This document shows positions 10,489 through 20,702 of a stretch of DNA of 64,000 nucleotides, piece after piece; within the stretch, counting starts at the first letter, position 1, and each line of letters opens with the position of its first letter. Position numbers and translations under genes: made by a program. Below the pieces are notes generated by a model. It saw only the letters and a program-made list of their open reading frames with translations. It had not been told where the DNA came from and made no database searches. Source of the DNA: Mycobacterium sp. ACS4054 (GTDB taxonomy: Bacteria > Actinomycetota > Actinomycetes > Mycobacteriales > Mycobacteriaceae). The DNA lies in the NCBI RefSeq assembly GCF_001667275.1, contig NZ_LZHV01000041.1:248001-312000 (forward strand). Direction: 5' to 3'.

Positions 10489-12513
10489 TCACTGGGGCCG
10501 AGCGCTGCCCGGCGCGTCGCGCCGCGCCAGCTCGGCCAGCATCGCGTTGTAGGCGACCAGCTCGGCGTCGTCGTCGCGCTCGGCGGCGCGGTCCAGCCGT
10601 CGGGCGGTGCGGTCGTCGCTGCGCGCCCACTGCACCAGCAGCGCCAGCATCACGATCACCAGGGGCAGCTCCCCGGCCGCCCAGGCGATGCCGCCGCCCA
10701 GCCCGTGGTCGCCCAGCAGGTCGGTGTGCCAGCTCAACCCGAGTGACCGGTAGTAGTCGGCGCCGAGCACCCTGCGGGTGCCCATCAGCACCACCCCGAA
10801 GAACGCGTGCAGCGGCAACGACGCGAACACCACGCCCACCTTGGCCAGCGGCGGGATCGGCCGCGGCGTGGGGTCGACGCCGATGACGATCCAATAGAAC
10901 AGGTAGCCGCTGAGCAAAAAGTGCACGTTCATCGCCAGGTGCCCCGCGTGGCTGCCGACGGCGGTGTCGAACAGGGTCGACAGGTACAGCCCGTAGAACC
11001 CGGCGACGAACAGCGCGGTCGCGACGACGGGGTTGGTGAGGAACCGCGACAGCCGGCTGTGCAGCGCGGCCAGCAGCCATTCCCGCATGCCGGGCGGGTC
11101 GTCTCGGCCGGCGGCGGGCAGCGCCCGCAGGGCCAGGCTCACGGGCGCGCCGAGCACCAGCAGGATCGGGACCAGCATCGACAAGCCCATGTGGGCGACC
11201 ATGTGGACGCTGAACATCGCCGGCATGTAGCGACCGATGCCCGAGGAGGTGACGAACAGCAAGGCCAGGCAGCCGAGCAGCCAGGCCGTGGTCCGGCCGG
11301 GCGGCCACGCGTCGCCGCGGCGGCGCAGGCGCAATACGGCGGCCACGTAGAGGCCGGCGAGCACGATCGCGGCGGTGCCGAAGATCAGATCGAAGCGCCA
11401 GTCGAACAGGATGCGCGCCGGCGTGGGCGGGCCGTTGAAGTCGTAGCCGATCTCGGCCTCGGGTATCGAGGGCAGCCGGGCCGGCGGTGGCGGCGGCGGG
11501 GTGCGGCCCAGCCCGACGGCGACGCCGAAGGTGAGGCCGAAGACGGCGGCCTCGGTGAGGGCCAGCCGAAGCAGGACGCGGCGCGCCCCGTTCGGTTCGG
11601 CCTGCAATCGGCCGATCGAGGAGCGCCGCTGACGCCAGCCCAGCACGCCCAGCACGCACAGCGCGAGGAACTTCGCGACCACCAGCCGCCCGTAATCGGT
11701 GGTCAACAGGTCACCGAGCGGCACGCGCACCACGGCGTTCATCACGCCGCTCAGCGCCATCGCGACCCAGCACCACAGCGCGACCGCGGAGAACCGCCGC
11801 GCCGCCAGGGCGAGGTGCCCGCCGCCCCGCAAGCCGCAGGCCGCCAAGGCCAGCAGGCCCCCGGCCCACAGGCCGGCCGCCACCAGGTGGATCAGCAGGC
11901 TGTTGGTGGCCAGGTCGTGCGCCCCGCCGGCCGACGAGTGCCCGGTCAGCCCCAGCGGGATGAGCGTCAGCAACGAGCCGGCGAACAGCAGCGGCGTCCA
12001 CGACCAGCGCAGCACCGGCAGGCTGGCCAGCATCACCAGCGCGGCCAGCGCCGCGGTCCACCGCCAGGCCGACGCGGTGGTGACCAGGCCCGCCACCGAC
12101 CAGATGCGCACGGGGTTCAACAACGCGCCCAACGGTCGGCCCGACACGTCCGACACGGTCAGCGGCACCAGCAGCGCGGCACACACCGCCCAGACCCCGG
12201 ACGCGACCGTCCCCAGGCGAAGCGCCCGGTACCCGTCCGCGTCCAGAACACCGCTGCGCTGCGGAGGCACCAGAAACGCCGCGAACAGGAACGACCCGAC
12301 GGCCAGCACCGCGGCGATCTCCCCGGCCGCCCGGACGAACGGCAGGCCCAGCGTGGTTGCCGGGCCCGGGTTCGGCAACCCCGTGGCGCTCAGCGAGTCG
12401 GCCAGCGACAGCGCGCCGATCCCGGCGGCCGTGCAGCCCGCCAACACCGCGACGCCGATCAGCAGCGGCCACGCCAGCGCGCGCGGGGTGCTCACCGACC
12501 GATCGACCGTCAT
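10489..12513 (-). CDS. Polytopic membrane protein: CopD copper-resistance domain fused to CtaG-type cytochrome c oxidase assembly domain
   Basis: 674 residues from ATG at 12513 (MTVDRSVSTPRALAWPLL). Roughly 14 to 16 hydrophobic segments are visible. The first half matches CopD: HSSAGGAHDLATNSLLIHLVAAGLWAGGLLALA, with His residues within membrane helices. The second half matches caa3-CtaG: IGRYMPAMFSVHMVAHMGLSML and NVHFLLSGYLFYWIVIGVDP, with conserved His. The pair suggests copper uptake or delivery for cytochrome oxidase. M. tuberculosis has a similar protein (Rv0102), but at another locus. The open frame upstream of 12513 is a plsB2 shadow. It is separated by only 29 bases from the end of plsB2 and could be read from the same transcript. 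Confidence 0.9.
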   Translation of the reverse strand: MTVDRSVSTPRALAWPLLIGVAVLAGCTAAGIGALSLADSLSATGLPNPGPATTLGLPFVRAAGEIAAVLAVGSFLFAAFLVPPQRSGVLDADGYRALRLGTVASGVWAVCAALLVPLTVSDVSGRPLGALLNPVRIWSVAGLVTTASAWRWTAALAALVMLASLPVLRWSWTPLLFAGSLLTLIPLGLTGHSSAGGAHDLATNSLLIHLVAAGLWAGGLLALAACGLRGGGHLALAARRFSAVALWCWVAMALSGVMNAVVRVPLGDLLTTDYGRLVVAKFLALCVLGVLGWRQRRSSIGRLQAEPNGARRVLLRLALTEAAVFGLTFGVAVGLGRTPPPPPPARLPSIPEAEIGYDFNGPPTPARILFDWRFDLIFGTAAIVLAGLYVAAVLRLRRRGDAWPPGRTTAWLLGCLALLFVTSSGIGRYMPAMFSVHMVAHMGLSMLVPILLVLGAPVSLALRALPAAGRDDPPGMREWLLAALHSRLSRFLTNPVVATALFVAGFYGLYLSTLFDTAVGSHAGHLAMNVHFLLSGYLFYWIVIGVDPTPRPIPPLAKVGVVFASLPLHAFFGVVLMGTRRVLGADYYRSLGLSWHTDLLGDHGLGGGIAWAAGELPLVIVMLALLVQWARSDDRTARRLDRAAERDDDAELVAYNAMLAELARRDAPGSARPQ

Positions 12514-12542
12514 GCAGCCAGGGTATGGGCGCGAACCCGCGG

Positions 12543-14900
12543 CTACCGAGCCAGGCGCTCCTGGCGCGCCCTGGCCTCGCGGGCGACGAACTGGTCGCGC
12601 GAGATCCGCCCGACGTAATCGGAGTCCCGCAGGATGTCCCGCAGCTCCGCCCGAAACGCGGTGCGCCGTTCGGCGAGGTCGGCGGCGGGCGCGATCAGGT
12701 CCTGATCGACGACGACTTGATACGCGGTGGCGAACAGCAACGTCGAGACCGATTCGCTGCTGCGGACCCGGGTTTGCGCCACGTATTGCCGGCCGACGCC
12801 GAGCGCCGACTCGGTCAATTCCTTCTGCGCGACGTCGGCCGGCGCGTCGCGCAGCACGTCGGCGACGATCTCGTAGGCCTCGAAGAACACCCGCAGCATC
12901 GCGTCCGCCATCAACGGACGCTTGGCGAACAGCAGCTCGTCGATCTCCTCGCCGCCGGCGCTGACGTGGGCCTCCCAATCGTCGTGCCAGGCCATCTCTT
13001 CGGCGATGTTGTCGCGAAACGCCGCCGAATCCGCGAAGTAGAAGTCGAACTTGAGCAGGTCGCGCAGGCGCATCGCCTGATCCCAGAACGCCTGCATGCG
13101 GTCGCCCTCGACGTGCCGGGCGTGGGCCAGGGCGAGCTCGACGATCGAGGTCTCCAGGAAGGCGTGGATCAGCGAGTTGCGATAGAACGCGGCCGCGTGC
13201 TGCTCGTCGGGGGCGATGCGCCACACCGGTTCCCGGCCACCGTCGACCCGGGTGATCGGGTGCCCGTTGGACAATGCGTCGACCGCCGCACGCACGCCCT
13301 CGCGCGAGCGCAGCCGCAACGCGCTCGTCGACATCGGGTTGTGTTTGCGTTCAAGGTAATCCAGCGAGTCCTGCAGGGTGTGGTGCAGCTGACCCAGCGT
13401 CAACGCCGCGCCGCGGGTGGTCAGCAGCAGCGCGCACACCAGGCCCGTCGCCGTCACCGGGGTCGCCTGCAATATCCGCCAGGCGACTTCGAACGACATC
13501 TTCTGCAGCGCAAGCCGTTTGGCGTCCTGGTCCTGCGCCATCGGGCCATGCGTCGGGCCCAGGTACTGGCGCATCGAAACGGCTTCGGGGAAGCGGACGT
13601 AGATCTTGCCGTAGTTGCGTTCGCCCTGCGCCCTGATGAAGTTGTACAGCCAGCCGACCCCTTCGGGCGTTTTCTCCCCGCCGCGGGCGTAGGCGGCGTA
13701 TTCGGCGATCTCGTGCAGCTGGTCGAAGCTGATGGACACCGGCTGCAGCAGGATGTCTTCGCTGCGGCCGTCGAGATAGGCGTCGGCGACGTAGGCCAGC
13801 AACCCGAGTTTGGGGGGCAGCATCTTGCCGGTGCGCGAACGCGTGCCCTCGATGGACCAGCTCAGGTTGAACCGCTTCTCGACGATGTAGCCCACGTACT
13901 CGCGCAAAACGTATTTGTAGAGCGGGTTTTCGCCGATGTTGCGCCGGATGAAGATGACGCCCGACCGGCGCAGCAGCGGCCCCATCGCGCCGAACGCCAA
14001 GTTGATGCCGGCGAACACGTGCACGGGCGGGAGCCGGTTCTCCTGCATCGCCACCGGCACCACCGCGCCGTCGATGTAGGAGCGGTGCGAGAACAGCAGC
14101 ACCGCGGGGTGGGTTTCCAGGGCGGCGCGCATCGCCGCGACCTGGTAGCCGTCGTAATCGATCTCGGGGTCGAATCCGCGGCTGAGCGCCCTCCCCAGGA
14201 CGCCGACCAGGTCGACCGACACCCGGCTCCAGCCGGTGGAGAGTTCGTCGAGCATCTCGCCGGCTTGTTCGACGGTCGCGCCGGGGATTTTCTTCAGCCC
14301 GGCACGAAACCGGCTGGACTCCAAGATCTCCGGCTTCACCAGGCGCGGCGACTTGTACTGCGGCCCCAGGATTCGGTACTCGACACGCTCCAACGCCAAC
14401 AGCGCGCGACGGATGACGAATCGGGCGAAGTCGCTCTCGTTCTCGCCGACGGTGATGTCGCGCCACTGCTGGCGGAGTTCGGAGACCTTCGCCGGTTCCC
14501 CGGCCACCACCCGCGCCCGCTGCGGAGCGGTGCGCATGATCTTCAGTTGCTGACGTTCGTTGGGGGCGTAGGGATCCCGCCCCGGCAGCAGGCCGGCGAG
14601 CTTGGCGATCCGGCCGCGGTCCGGTGGCGGCAGCCAGAACACCCGCACCGGCACGATCCAGCGGTCGCCGGCCGCGTCGTCACCGGCCTGGAGCTGCCCG
14701 ATCAACGGGCTCAGCGCCCCGGGCGCCGCGTTGGGCGGTGGCAGTTCCAAGAAGTCGAACCTGGCCGCCGGCTTGTCGGCGCGTTGTTGCGCCATCCAGG
14801 CTGTCACCAGTTCCCTCTCGACCGGAGAGGTCATGGACGCCAACACCAGCGAGTCTTGGCCGGTGAGGACCGCGGTGGTGTCCGCGGCCAGTTCGGTCAC
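12543..14900 (-). CDS. plsB2: Glycerol-3-phosphate acyltransferase
   Basis: 785 residues, close to the 789 of Rv2482c. It acylates sn-glycerol 3-phosphate at position 1, the first step of phospholipid and triacylglycerol synthesis, at the membrane. Acyltransferase motif I is the HxxxxD box in [11 protein letters not shown]. The second block is SFAHRQ-like [15 protein letters not shown], and a third is [14 protein letters not shown]. The start is GTG at 14900, overlapping the plsC stop (GTGA), so translation is coupled to plsC upstream. Order plsC then plsB2 on the minus strand is as in M. tuberculosis. Confidence 0.96.
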   Translation of the reverse strand: MTELAADTTAVLTGQDSLVLASMTSPVERELVTAWMAQQRADKPAARFDFLELPPPNAAPGALSPLIGQLQAGDDAAGDRWIVPVRVFWLPPPDRGRIAKLAGLLPGRDPYAPNERQQLKIMRTAPQRARVVAGEPAKVSELRQQWRDITVGENESDFARFVIRRALLALERVEYRILGPQYKSPRLVKPEILESSRFRAGLKKIPGATVEQAGEMLDELSTGWSRVSVDLVGVLGRALSRGFDPEIDYDGYQVAAMRAALETHPAVLLFSHRSYIDGAVVPVAMQENRLPPVHVFAGINLAFGAMGPLLRRSGVIFIRRNIGENPLYKYVLREYVGYIVEKRFNLSWSIEGTRSRTGKMLPPKLGLLAYVADAYLDGRSEDILLQPVSISFDQLHEIAEYAAYARGGEKTPEGVGWLYNFIRAQGERNYGKIYVRFPEAVSMRQYLGPTHGPMAQDQDAKRLALQKMSFEVAWRILQATPVTATGLVCALLLTTRGAALTLGQLHHTLQDSLDYLERKHNPMSTSALRLRSREGVRAAVDALSNGHPITRVDGGREPVWRIAPDEQHAAAFYRNSLIHAFLETSIVELALAHARHVEGDRMQAFWDQAMRLRDLLKFDFYFADSAAFRDNIAEEMAWHDDWEAHVSAGGEEIDELLFAKRPLMADAMLRVFFEAYEIVADVLRDAPADVAQKELTESALGVGRQYVAQTRVRSSESVSTLLFATAYQVVVDQDLIAPAADLAERRTAFRAELRDILRDSDYVGRISRDQFVAREARARQERLAR

Positions 14901-16630
14901 GGCCGCCCTTCGGTCGGCGGTTCGGCGCTAAGCGCCGCGTCGGCGGGCCGTTGCGCCTCACCGTCTTTGAGGGCGGCCTGCGACTCGTGCGGATTCGCCT
15001 TGGCGGGCTTGGCTTTCGGCGCGGCCTTCTTCGCCGGCGACTTCTTCGGCGCGGCCTTCTTCGCCGGAGCCTTTGCGGCCGCGGGCTTTTTCGCGGGGGC
15101 CTTGGCCTTGGCCGCCGCCTTCCTCTCCGCGGAGAGGTCAACCTGGGGCAGCTCGTCGACCGGCCAGTTGGCCAGCGTGTCCAGATACAGCTGGCGGACC
15201 TCGGCGATGCGCTCCGGCAGGTTCTCGACCGTCCAGTCCTGCACCGAGATCGGCGGGAACACCGCGACGTCGACCGTGCCGGGGTTGATGACGGTGGAGT
15301 TGCGGGCGGCGACGAGCTCGGCGTTGCGAATCACGATGGGCACGATCGGGATTCCGGCCGCCATGGCGAGGCGGAACGGGCCCTTCTTGAACGGCCCGAC
15401 TTCCGTGGTGTCCACCCGGGTGCCTTCCGGGGCGATGACGATGGACAGCCCCTTGCGGGCGCGGTCTTCGACCTCGTGCATCGTCTCCATCGCGGCCGCG
15501 GGGTCGTCGCGGTCGATGAACACGCCGTCGAGCAGCTTGCCCAGCGTGCCCATGATCGGGTCCTTCTGGAGTTCCTTCTTGCCCACGCCAATCCAGTTGT
15601 CGCGCACCAGCGCACCGGCGATGACCGGGTCGACCTGGTTGCGGTGGTTGAAGATGAACACCGCCGGTCGCTGCGCTGTCAGGTTTTCCTGGCCCATGAC
15701 GTTGAGCTGCACGCCGGCGATCGCCAGCGACAGCTGGGAGAAGGTCGAGGTGAAGAAGTTGACCCCACGGCGGCGGTTGCGAGTCAGCACCCCGATGCCC
15801 ACGGCGCCCGCGGCGACGGGGAACATCGAGCCGAAGCCGGCGAGGGTGCGCAGCTGGCGCCGCAGGCCCACCGGCCCACGGCTGTTGAAGCGCAGGATGG
15901 GCCAGCCGCGGCGCTTGGCCACCGCGGCCATCTTGCCCTCGGGATTGGTCGGGCGGGGGTTGCCGACCAGGTACATCAGGGCGACGTCCTCGTCCCCGTC
16001 GGCGTAGAAGTAGCTGTCCTTGAGGTCGATGCCGTTCTCGGCCGCAAACCGTTGCACCGCAGCGGCTTTGCCGGGCCCCCACAGGATCGGCTTCTGCACG
16101 CCGCCGGTGAGTATCCCGTCCTCGGTGGTCTCGAACTTGTTGGTGAGCATGTTCGAGATGCCCAGGAAACGCGCCACCGGATTGACCTGGATGGTCAGCG
16201 CCGACGAGCTGAGCACCACGGTGTGCCCGCGAGCGACATGGGCCCGCACCAGCTCCCGCATCTCCGGGTAGATCCGCGACTCGATCCGCTGGACGAACAG
16301 CCGCTCGCCGATCTCCTCCAGGTCGTCCAACAGGCGGCCGGCCAAGGCGGCGGCGGCCTTGCCGATGAGGTCCTCGAACTCGATGCGCCCGAGCGTGTGG
16401 CTCAGGCCGGCCTGGACCATGCCGAGCAACTCGCCCACGCCCATGTCGCGGCGCAACAACCGCTCCTGGGTGAGGATCACCGCCGTGAAGCCGGCCACCA
16501 GCGTCCCGTCCAGGTCGAAGAACGCCCCGATCTTGGGGCCCGGCGGGCTGGCCATGATTTCGGCGACCGAACCCGGCAGGCGCATGTCGCCGGAGGGCCC
16601 GTCGTCTCGCCGATCCTTCGGGGCGCTCAT
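14897..16630 (-). CDS. plsC: Bifunctional HAD-family phosphatase / 1-acyl-sn-glycerol-3-phosphate acyltransferase
   Basis: 577 residues, against about 580 for Rv2483c. Residues 35-270 are a HAD phosphatase, with the nucleophile motif [13 protein letters not shown] (Asp39 and Asp41) and [15 protein letters not shown] near its end. Residues 300-490 are a PlsC acyltransferase, with [10 protein letters not shown] (HxxxxD) and [14 protein letters not shown]. The product would be phosphatidic acid; the phosphatase substrate is not established by sequence. The last ~80 residues are an Ala/Lys/Pro-rich histone-like tail. The start is ATG at 16630, overlapping the DGAT stop (ATGA). The much longer upstream open frame is the DGAT gene read out of frame. 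Confidence 0.94.
   Translation of the reverse strand: MSAPKDRRDDGPSGDMRLPGSVAEIMASPPGPKIGAFFDLDGTLVAGFTAVILTQERLLRRDMGVGELLGMVQAGLSHTLGRIEFEDLIGKAAAALAGRLLDDLEEIGERLFVQRIESRIYPEMRELVRAHVARGHTVVLSSSALTIQVNPVARFLGISNMLTNKFETTEDGILTGGVQKPILWGPGKAAAVQRFAAENGIDLKDSYFYADGDEDVALMYLVGNPRPTNPEGKMAAVAKRRGWPILRFNSRGPVGLRRQLRTLAGFGSMFPVAAGAVGIGVLTRNRRRGVNFFTSTFSQLSLAIAGVQLNVMGQENLTAQRPAVFIFNHRNQVDPVIAGALVRDNWIGVGKKELQKDPIMGTLGKLLDGVFIDRDDPAAAMETMHEVEDRARKGLSIVIAPEGTRVDTTEVGPFKKGPFRLAMAAGIPIVPIVIRNAELVAARNSTVINPGTVDVAVFPPISVQDWTVENLPERIAEVRQLYLDTLANWPVDELPQVDLSAERKAAAKAKAPAKKPAAAKAPAKKAAPKKSPAKKAAPKAKPAKANPHESQAALKDGEAQRPADAALSAEPPTEGRP
15015..15067 (-). repeat. Two 23-bp direct repeats in the 3' end of plsC
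   Basis: The same 23 bases occur at 15015-15037 and 15045-15067, 30 bases apart. Read in the plsC frame they encode a 10-residue Lys/Ala/Pro unit (SPAKKAAPK-like) that is repeated imperfectly on both sides. The exact identity at DNA level implies recent slippage or gene conversion within the tail. Confidence 0.85.
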
Positions 16631-18096
16631 GAGCTCTTCGCCGTCCGCGCCGAGGTCGCCGGTTCGTTGAACGAGGCGGGCACCGCCTGCGGCGCCCCCT
16701 CGCCGGCCAGCGCGAGGATTTCGTCGAAACCCTCCAGCAGGCATTGGGCGAACAATGGCTCGTTGCGCACCGACGCCCGGTCGTAGCGCACGGTGATGGT
16801 GCACCACCCGCCCCGAGAGATCAGCACCACCATCATCGCCACCCCGGGCAGCGGCCCGATCCCGTACTGCCGCAACACCTTTGCCCCGGCGATGTAGGTG
16901 TCCCCGGGGTAGACCGGGACATTGCTGGCCTGCACGTCGGAACCGATCACCGAGCCGGTGATCCCCTCGAGCACCGCGGTGGGCAGGACGCTGAGCAGCG
17001 GCGCGACCGAACCGACGATGTTCATCGCGGGCTCGTCGCGGCGCTGCGTCATCTGCGCGCGGATCTTCTTCATCCGCGACACCGGGTCTTTCGTGCCCAC
17101 CGGGGCGGCCAGGTTGACGCCGGTGAACCGGTTGCCGCCGGCGGTGTCGGCGTCGGCCCGCAGGTTGACCGGCACCGCCATCGGCAGCGTGCTGATCGGC
17201 ACGCCGAGCGCCTCGTGGTAGCGCCGCAGGGCGCCGCACAGGCCGGCGAGGTAGGCGTCGTTGATCGATCCCCCACCGGCCTTGGCGGCCTTGTGCAGAT
17301 CGGAGAGCGGGATGTCGATCGCCTCGGTGCGGGTGGCCAGGCTGCGCCGCCGCAGCAGCGGCGACGGCTCGGCCGCCCGGTTGAGCACCCGCATCCCGGA
17401 CATCGCGTAACCGACGATCCCGGACACGGTTGGCCCCGGTTCCAGGACCACCCGGCCCGCCGCCGACACCGCCCCGGACAGCGCGGTCAGGACGCCGCCG
17501 ACCACGGCGGAGGGCAAGTGGTTAATGCCTTGCCGCATCAGGTCATTGGAGGTCAGGTCCTGCGGAATGGGCAGCGGGGGCGTCGGCTTGGCCGGCGGGT
17601 CGCGCTCGAGGTCGTAGATTTCGGCGAACATCTGCACCCCGCCGACGCCGTCGGTGACCGCGTGGCTGACGTGCAGCAGCGTCGCGGCCTTCCCGCCGGC
17701 CAGACCCTCGACCAGGGTGGCCGTCCACAGCGGCCGGGAGATGTCCATCGGCGACTGCAGGATCACCTCGGCGAGGTTGAAAACGTCGCGCAGTGTGCCG
17801 GGTTCGGCCACCCGCATGCGGCGCACATGGAATTCGAGGTTGAAATCGGGGTCCACCACCCAACGCGGCGACGCCGTCGGCAGCGTCGGCACGACCACCT
17901 TCTGCCGCAGGCGCAGCACCCGTCGAGAGGCGTTCTCGAATCGGGTCAGGAATCTATCCCAGTCCGGGGTGGTGTCGAGCAGCTCCAGCGCCATGATCCC
18001 CGACCGGGTCCGAGGATTCGCTTCGCCCCGATGCATCAGATAGTCGACCGGTCCGAGCTGGTCGGACAGCTTCACGACCTCGACGGATTCAGCCAT
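16627..18096 (-). CDS. Wax ester synthase / diacylglycerol O-acyltransferase (WS/DGAT) family
   Basis: 489 residues, matching Rv2484c (491). The family transfers acyl groups from acyl-CoA to diacylglycerol or long-chain alcohols, making storage lipid. The N-terminal catalytic motif reads LLHVSHAVTDGVGG. The usual HHxxxDG is SHxxxDG here: the catalytic second His (His145) and Asp149 are kept, but the first His is Ser144. C-terminal conserved blocks include NRFTGVNLAAPVG and SNVPVYPGDTYIAGAKV. ATG at 18096. It overlaps plsC by 4 bases, so acyltransferases of the whole glycerolipid route are made from one message. Confidence 0.93.
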   Translation of the reverse strand: MAESVEVVKLSDQLGPVDYLMHRGEANPRTRSGIMALELLDTTPDWDRFLTRFENASRRVLRLRQKVVVPTLPTASPRWVVDPDFNLEFHVRRMRVAEPGTLRDVFNLAEVILQSPMDISRPLWTATLVEGLAGGKAATLLHVSHAVTDGVGGVQMFAEIYDLERDPPAKPTPPLPIPQDLTSNDLMRQGINHLPSAVVGGVLTALSGAVSAAGRVVLEPGPTVSGIVGYAMSGMRVLNRAAEPSPLLRRRSLATRTEAIDIPLSDLHKAAKAGGGSINDAYLAGLCGALRRYHEALGVPISTLPMAVPVNLRADADTAGGNRFTGVNLAAPVGTKDPVSRMKKIRAQMTQRRDEPAMNIVGSVAPLLSVLPTAVLEGITGSVIGSDVQASNVPVYPGDTYIAGAKVLRQYGIGPLPGVAMMVVLISRGGWCTITVRYDRASVRNEPLFAQCLLEGFDEILALAGEGAPQAVPASFNEPATSARTAKSS

Positions 18097-18221
18097 GATC
18101 TCCCGCCCGACGCGTCAACCCTGTCACCGACGATCAAGCCTCCTGCCTCGGACCACCCCATAGCCAACACAACGCTAGTCGGGTTGCCGCGCTGGTGAAA
18201 GAAGCGGTCGGGCCGGGCGGG

Positions 18222-19469
18222 TCAGCTGGCCGAGGTGGCGGGCAGCGGGACCGAGTCCAGCAGCTCGCTGACGCGCCGGCCGTAGACGACGCCCAGGAAA
18301 TCGGCGACGGCGTCGGCGGCCAGCCGCGATCGCACCGTCGACAGGATGTCGAACGCGTGGTGCGCGTTGTCCAGCTCGGCGTGGGCCACCGTGGCGGCGC
18401 CGGCCGCACGCAGCGCCGCGCAGAAGGCCCGGGCCTGGCCGCTGGGAACCAGCTCGTCCTTCTCGCCGTGCAGCACGAAGAACGGCGGCGCCTCGCTGTG
18501 CACGTAGGACACCGGCGACGCCGCCTCGAACCGCTCGGGCTCGTCGGCGTAGCGGGCCTTGACCACGAATTGCTCGAGGAACGGGAGCATCAGGTCGTGC
18601 ATGTTGTCGAAGTCGGTGAAGTCGTACACCCCGTAGTAGGGCGCGACGGCCTGAACCGTCGTGTCGGCGTTTTCGAATCCGGGCTGGTAGGCGGGGTCGT
18701 TCGGGGTGAGCGCGGCCAGGGAGGCCAGGTGTCCGCCCGCCGACCCGCCGGTGATCGCGATGAAGTCGGGATCGCCGCCGTAGTCGGCGATGTTCTGGCG
18801 AACCCAGGCGATCGCCCGCTTCACGTCGATCAGGTGTGCGGGGAACGTGGAACGGGGGCTCTTGCAGTAGTTGATCGAGACGCAGATCCAGCCGAGTTCG
18901 GCCATGCGGCTCATCAGCGTGTAGGCCTGGACGCGCTTGTCGCCGACGGTCCACGCCCCGCCGGGAACCTGGATCAGGACCGGCGCCCGCCGCCCCGGCG
19001 CCATGTCATGGCGTCGCCAGATGTCGAGCAGGTTGTCGCGCCCGTTCGGGCCGTAGGAGATGTTCGACGTCTGCGCCGCATACCGGCGGTGCGGCCCGGG
19101 CCTGCCCAACACGCCTCCGCGCGGGGCGCAGACGGGATTGATGCCGGCCGGATGGCGCACCTGCTCACGGAAGTCCGGGCCGAAGGACTCCTCGAGCGCG
19201 GCGGTGAGGGCCCGGTCCGCCCGCTGCGCCGCCCAGGTGGCGCCGACGCGACCGATGGACGGGTGCGAGACCCGCGAGAGGGCGTGGCCGGTCAGGACGT
19301 GCGGTGGAAACTCCGTGGAGATCCAGCCGACGAGGCAGCCCAGCGCGAACGGCGAGCCGCGCAGCAACAGCGTGCCGGCGCGGTAGGCGTCCATTGCATC
19401 GGCGGCCAGGCGTAATGCCTGGGTACCGGCCCACGAGCACCGTGAAGTCAAGTGCATGGTCACGCTCAT
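18222..19469 (-). CDS. lipQ: Alpha/beta-hydrolase carboxylesterase (hormone-sensitive-lipase-like)
   Basis: 415 residues from ATG at 19469, against about 421 for LipQ (Rv2485c). The oxyanion region is VLIQVPGGAWTVGDKR (PGGAW in place of HGGG). The nucleophile elbow is ITGGSAGGHLASLA, and the catalytic His lies in AHAELDNAHHAFD. It should hydrolyse short or medium acyl esters; the natural substrate is unknown. A GAGGGG site lies about 10 bases before ATG 19469, and a GTG at 19499 is an alternative start. The first 130 residues precede the hydrolase core and have no recognised domain. The tRNA-Arg gene follows on the opposite strand about 190 bases away. Confidence 0.88.
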   Translation of the reverse strand: MSVTMHLTSRCSWAGTQALRLAADAMDAYRAGTLLLRGSPFALGCLVGWISTEFPPHVLTGHALSRVSHPSIGRVGATWAAQRADRALTAALEESFGPDFREQVRHPAGINPVCAPRGGVLGRPGPHRRYAAQTSNISYGPNGRDNLLDIWRRHDMAPGRRAPVLIQVPGGAWTVGDKRVQAYTLMSRMAELGWICVSINYCKSPRSTFPAHLIDVKRAIAWVRQNIADYGGDPDFIAITGGSAGGHLASLAALTPNDPAYQPGFENADTTVQAVAPYYGVYDFTDFDNMHDLMLPFLEQFVVKARYADEPERFEAASPVSYVHSEAPPFFVLHGEKDELVPSGQARAFCAALRAAGAATVAHAELDNAHHAFDILSTVRSRLAADAVADFLGVVYGRRVSELLDSVPLPATSAS

Positions 19470-19656
19470 AGCAACGCCACCCCTCGACGGTTTGCACACG
19501 CCTCGTTGCGGTTAACGGCCGATTACCGGCCGGTGTTGTACGTGTGTCGAGGGTCCCAACCATAGCCGATAACTGCTCGGCGCGAACGCTTTTCGTGCGC
19601 GCCGCCGCGGCGAGTCGTGTCGCGACACGCCGTTGGAATAGACTGACCTGCACATT

Positions 19657-19730
19657 GCCTCCGTAGCTCAGGTGGATAGAGCAAGGGCCTTCTAATCCCT
19701 AGGTCGCACGTTCGAGTCGTGCCGGGGGCA
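19657..19730 (+). tRNA. tRNA-Arg, anticodon TCT
   Basis: The cloverleaf can be drawn by hand. Acceptor GCCTCCG (19657-19663) pairs with CGGGGGC (19723-19729), with one G-T pair. The D arm is GCTC/GAGC and the T arm GCACG/CGTGC with loop TTCGAGT. The anticodon loop CTTCTAA gives TCT (reads AGA). The pair closing the anticodon loop is C-T, a mismatch. CCA is not encoded. Confidence 0.93.
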
Positions 19731-19775
19731 CCCGTTAGCTGTGTGACTTCGGCTGATGCTTGATGCGCAGGCGAT

Positions 19776-20702
19776 TTACTTGACCATCGTGAACTGGCAG
19801 ACGTTGGTGTAGCCGTCGCGGAACAGGTCCGAGCAGCCCCGCAGGTAGTGCATGTAGATGTCGTAGGTCTCCTGCCCCTTCAGCGCGATCGCCTCGTCCT
19901 TGTGGGCCTCGAGGGCGTCCGCCCAGGCGTTCAGGGTCGGAACGTAGTTCTTGCCGATGAAATGGTGGCGCTCGATCTGGAAACCCGCCTCGGTCGCATA
20001 CCGGTCGATCTGGTGCACCTGGGGCAACCTGCCGCCCGGGAAGATCTCCTTGAGGATGAAGCTGATGAACCGCAGCAGGGTCATCGTCGTCTTCAGGCCG
20101 AGCGCGTTGACCTCCTCGGTGGTGGGCACCACGATCGAGTGCAGCAGCATCCGGCCGCCGTCGGGCAGCAGGTCGTAGAACTTCTTGAAGAAGACGGCGT
20201 ACCGCTCGTATCCGGCGTCGCCCGCCCCGTCGGCGAAGTGCTCGAACGCGCCCAACGACACGATCCGGTCGATCGGTTCGTCGGGAAATTCCTCCCAGCC
20301 CTGGATCCGCACCTCCATGCGGCGGTGACTGTCGATCTCTTTGAACTTCTCCACGTCGTGTGCGTACTGGTTCTCGCTGAGCGTCAGGCCGATGACGTTG
20401 ACGTCGTACTCGGCCACCGCGTGCCGCATCGTCGAACCCCAGCCGCAGCCGATGTCGAGCAGCGTCATGCCGGGCTCCAGGTTGAGCTTGTCCAGGGACA
20501 GCTTGCGCTTGGCGTACTGCGCCTCTTCCAGCGTCTTGGTCAGATTCTGCGGGTCGGGATGTTCGTCGAAGTAAGCGCAGCTATAGGTCATCGACGGGTC
20601 GAGCCAGAGCTTGAAGAACTCGTTCGACTTGTCGTAGTGCGACCGGACCTTCTCGACCGGTGGCTTGAGTTGCGCACTTCCCGCGTTCCCCTGAGCGGAC
20701 AT
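19776..20702 (-). CDS. cmaA2: Cyclopropane mycolic acid synthase, CmaA2-like SAM-dependent methyltransferase
   Basis: 308 residues. Compared from memory with the mycolate methyltransferases, the N terminus ([22 protein letters not shown]) and C terminus ([18 protein letters not shown]) match CmaA2 (Rv0503c) much more closely than CmaA1, PcaA, MmaA or UmaA. The SAM loop is [15 protein letters not shown], and [16 protein letters not shown] is a CmaA2-type insertion. The middle section ([20 protein letters not shown]) differs from CmaA2, so it may be a paralogue. The enzyme would add a cyclopropane ring to meromycolate double bonds. ATG at 20702, with AGGGG 8 bases upstream. It lies outside the usual cmaA2 locus, between tRNA-Arg and the serine hydrolase gene. 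Confidence 0.9.
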   Translation of the reverse strand: MSAQGNAGSAQLKPPVEKVRSHYDKSNEFFKLWLDPSMTYSCAYFDEHPDPQNLTKTLEEAQYAKRKLSLDKLNLEPGMTLLDIGCGWGSTMRHAVAEYDVNVIGLTLSENQYAHDVEKFKEIDSHRRMEVRIQGWEEFPDEPIDRIVSLGAFEHFADGAGDAGYERYAVFFKKFYDLLPDGGRMLLHSIVVPTTEEVNALGLKTTMTLLRFISFILKEIFPGGRLPQVHQIDRYATEAGFQIERHHFIGKNYVPTLNAWADALEAHKDEAIALKGQETYDIYMHYLRGCSDLFRDGYTNVCQFTMVK

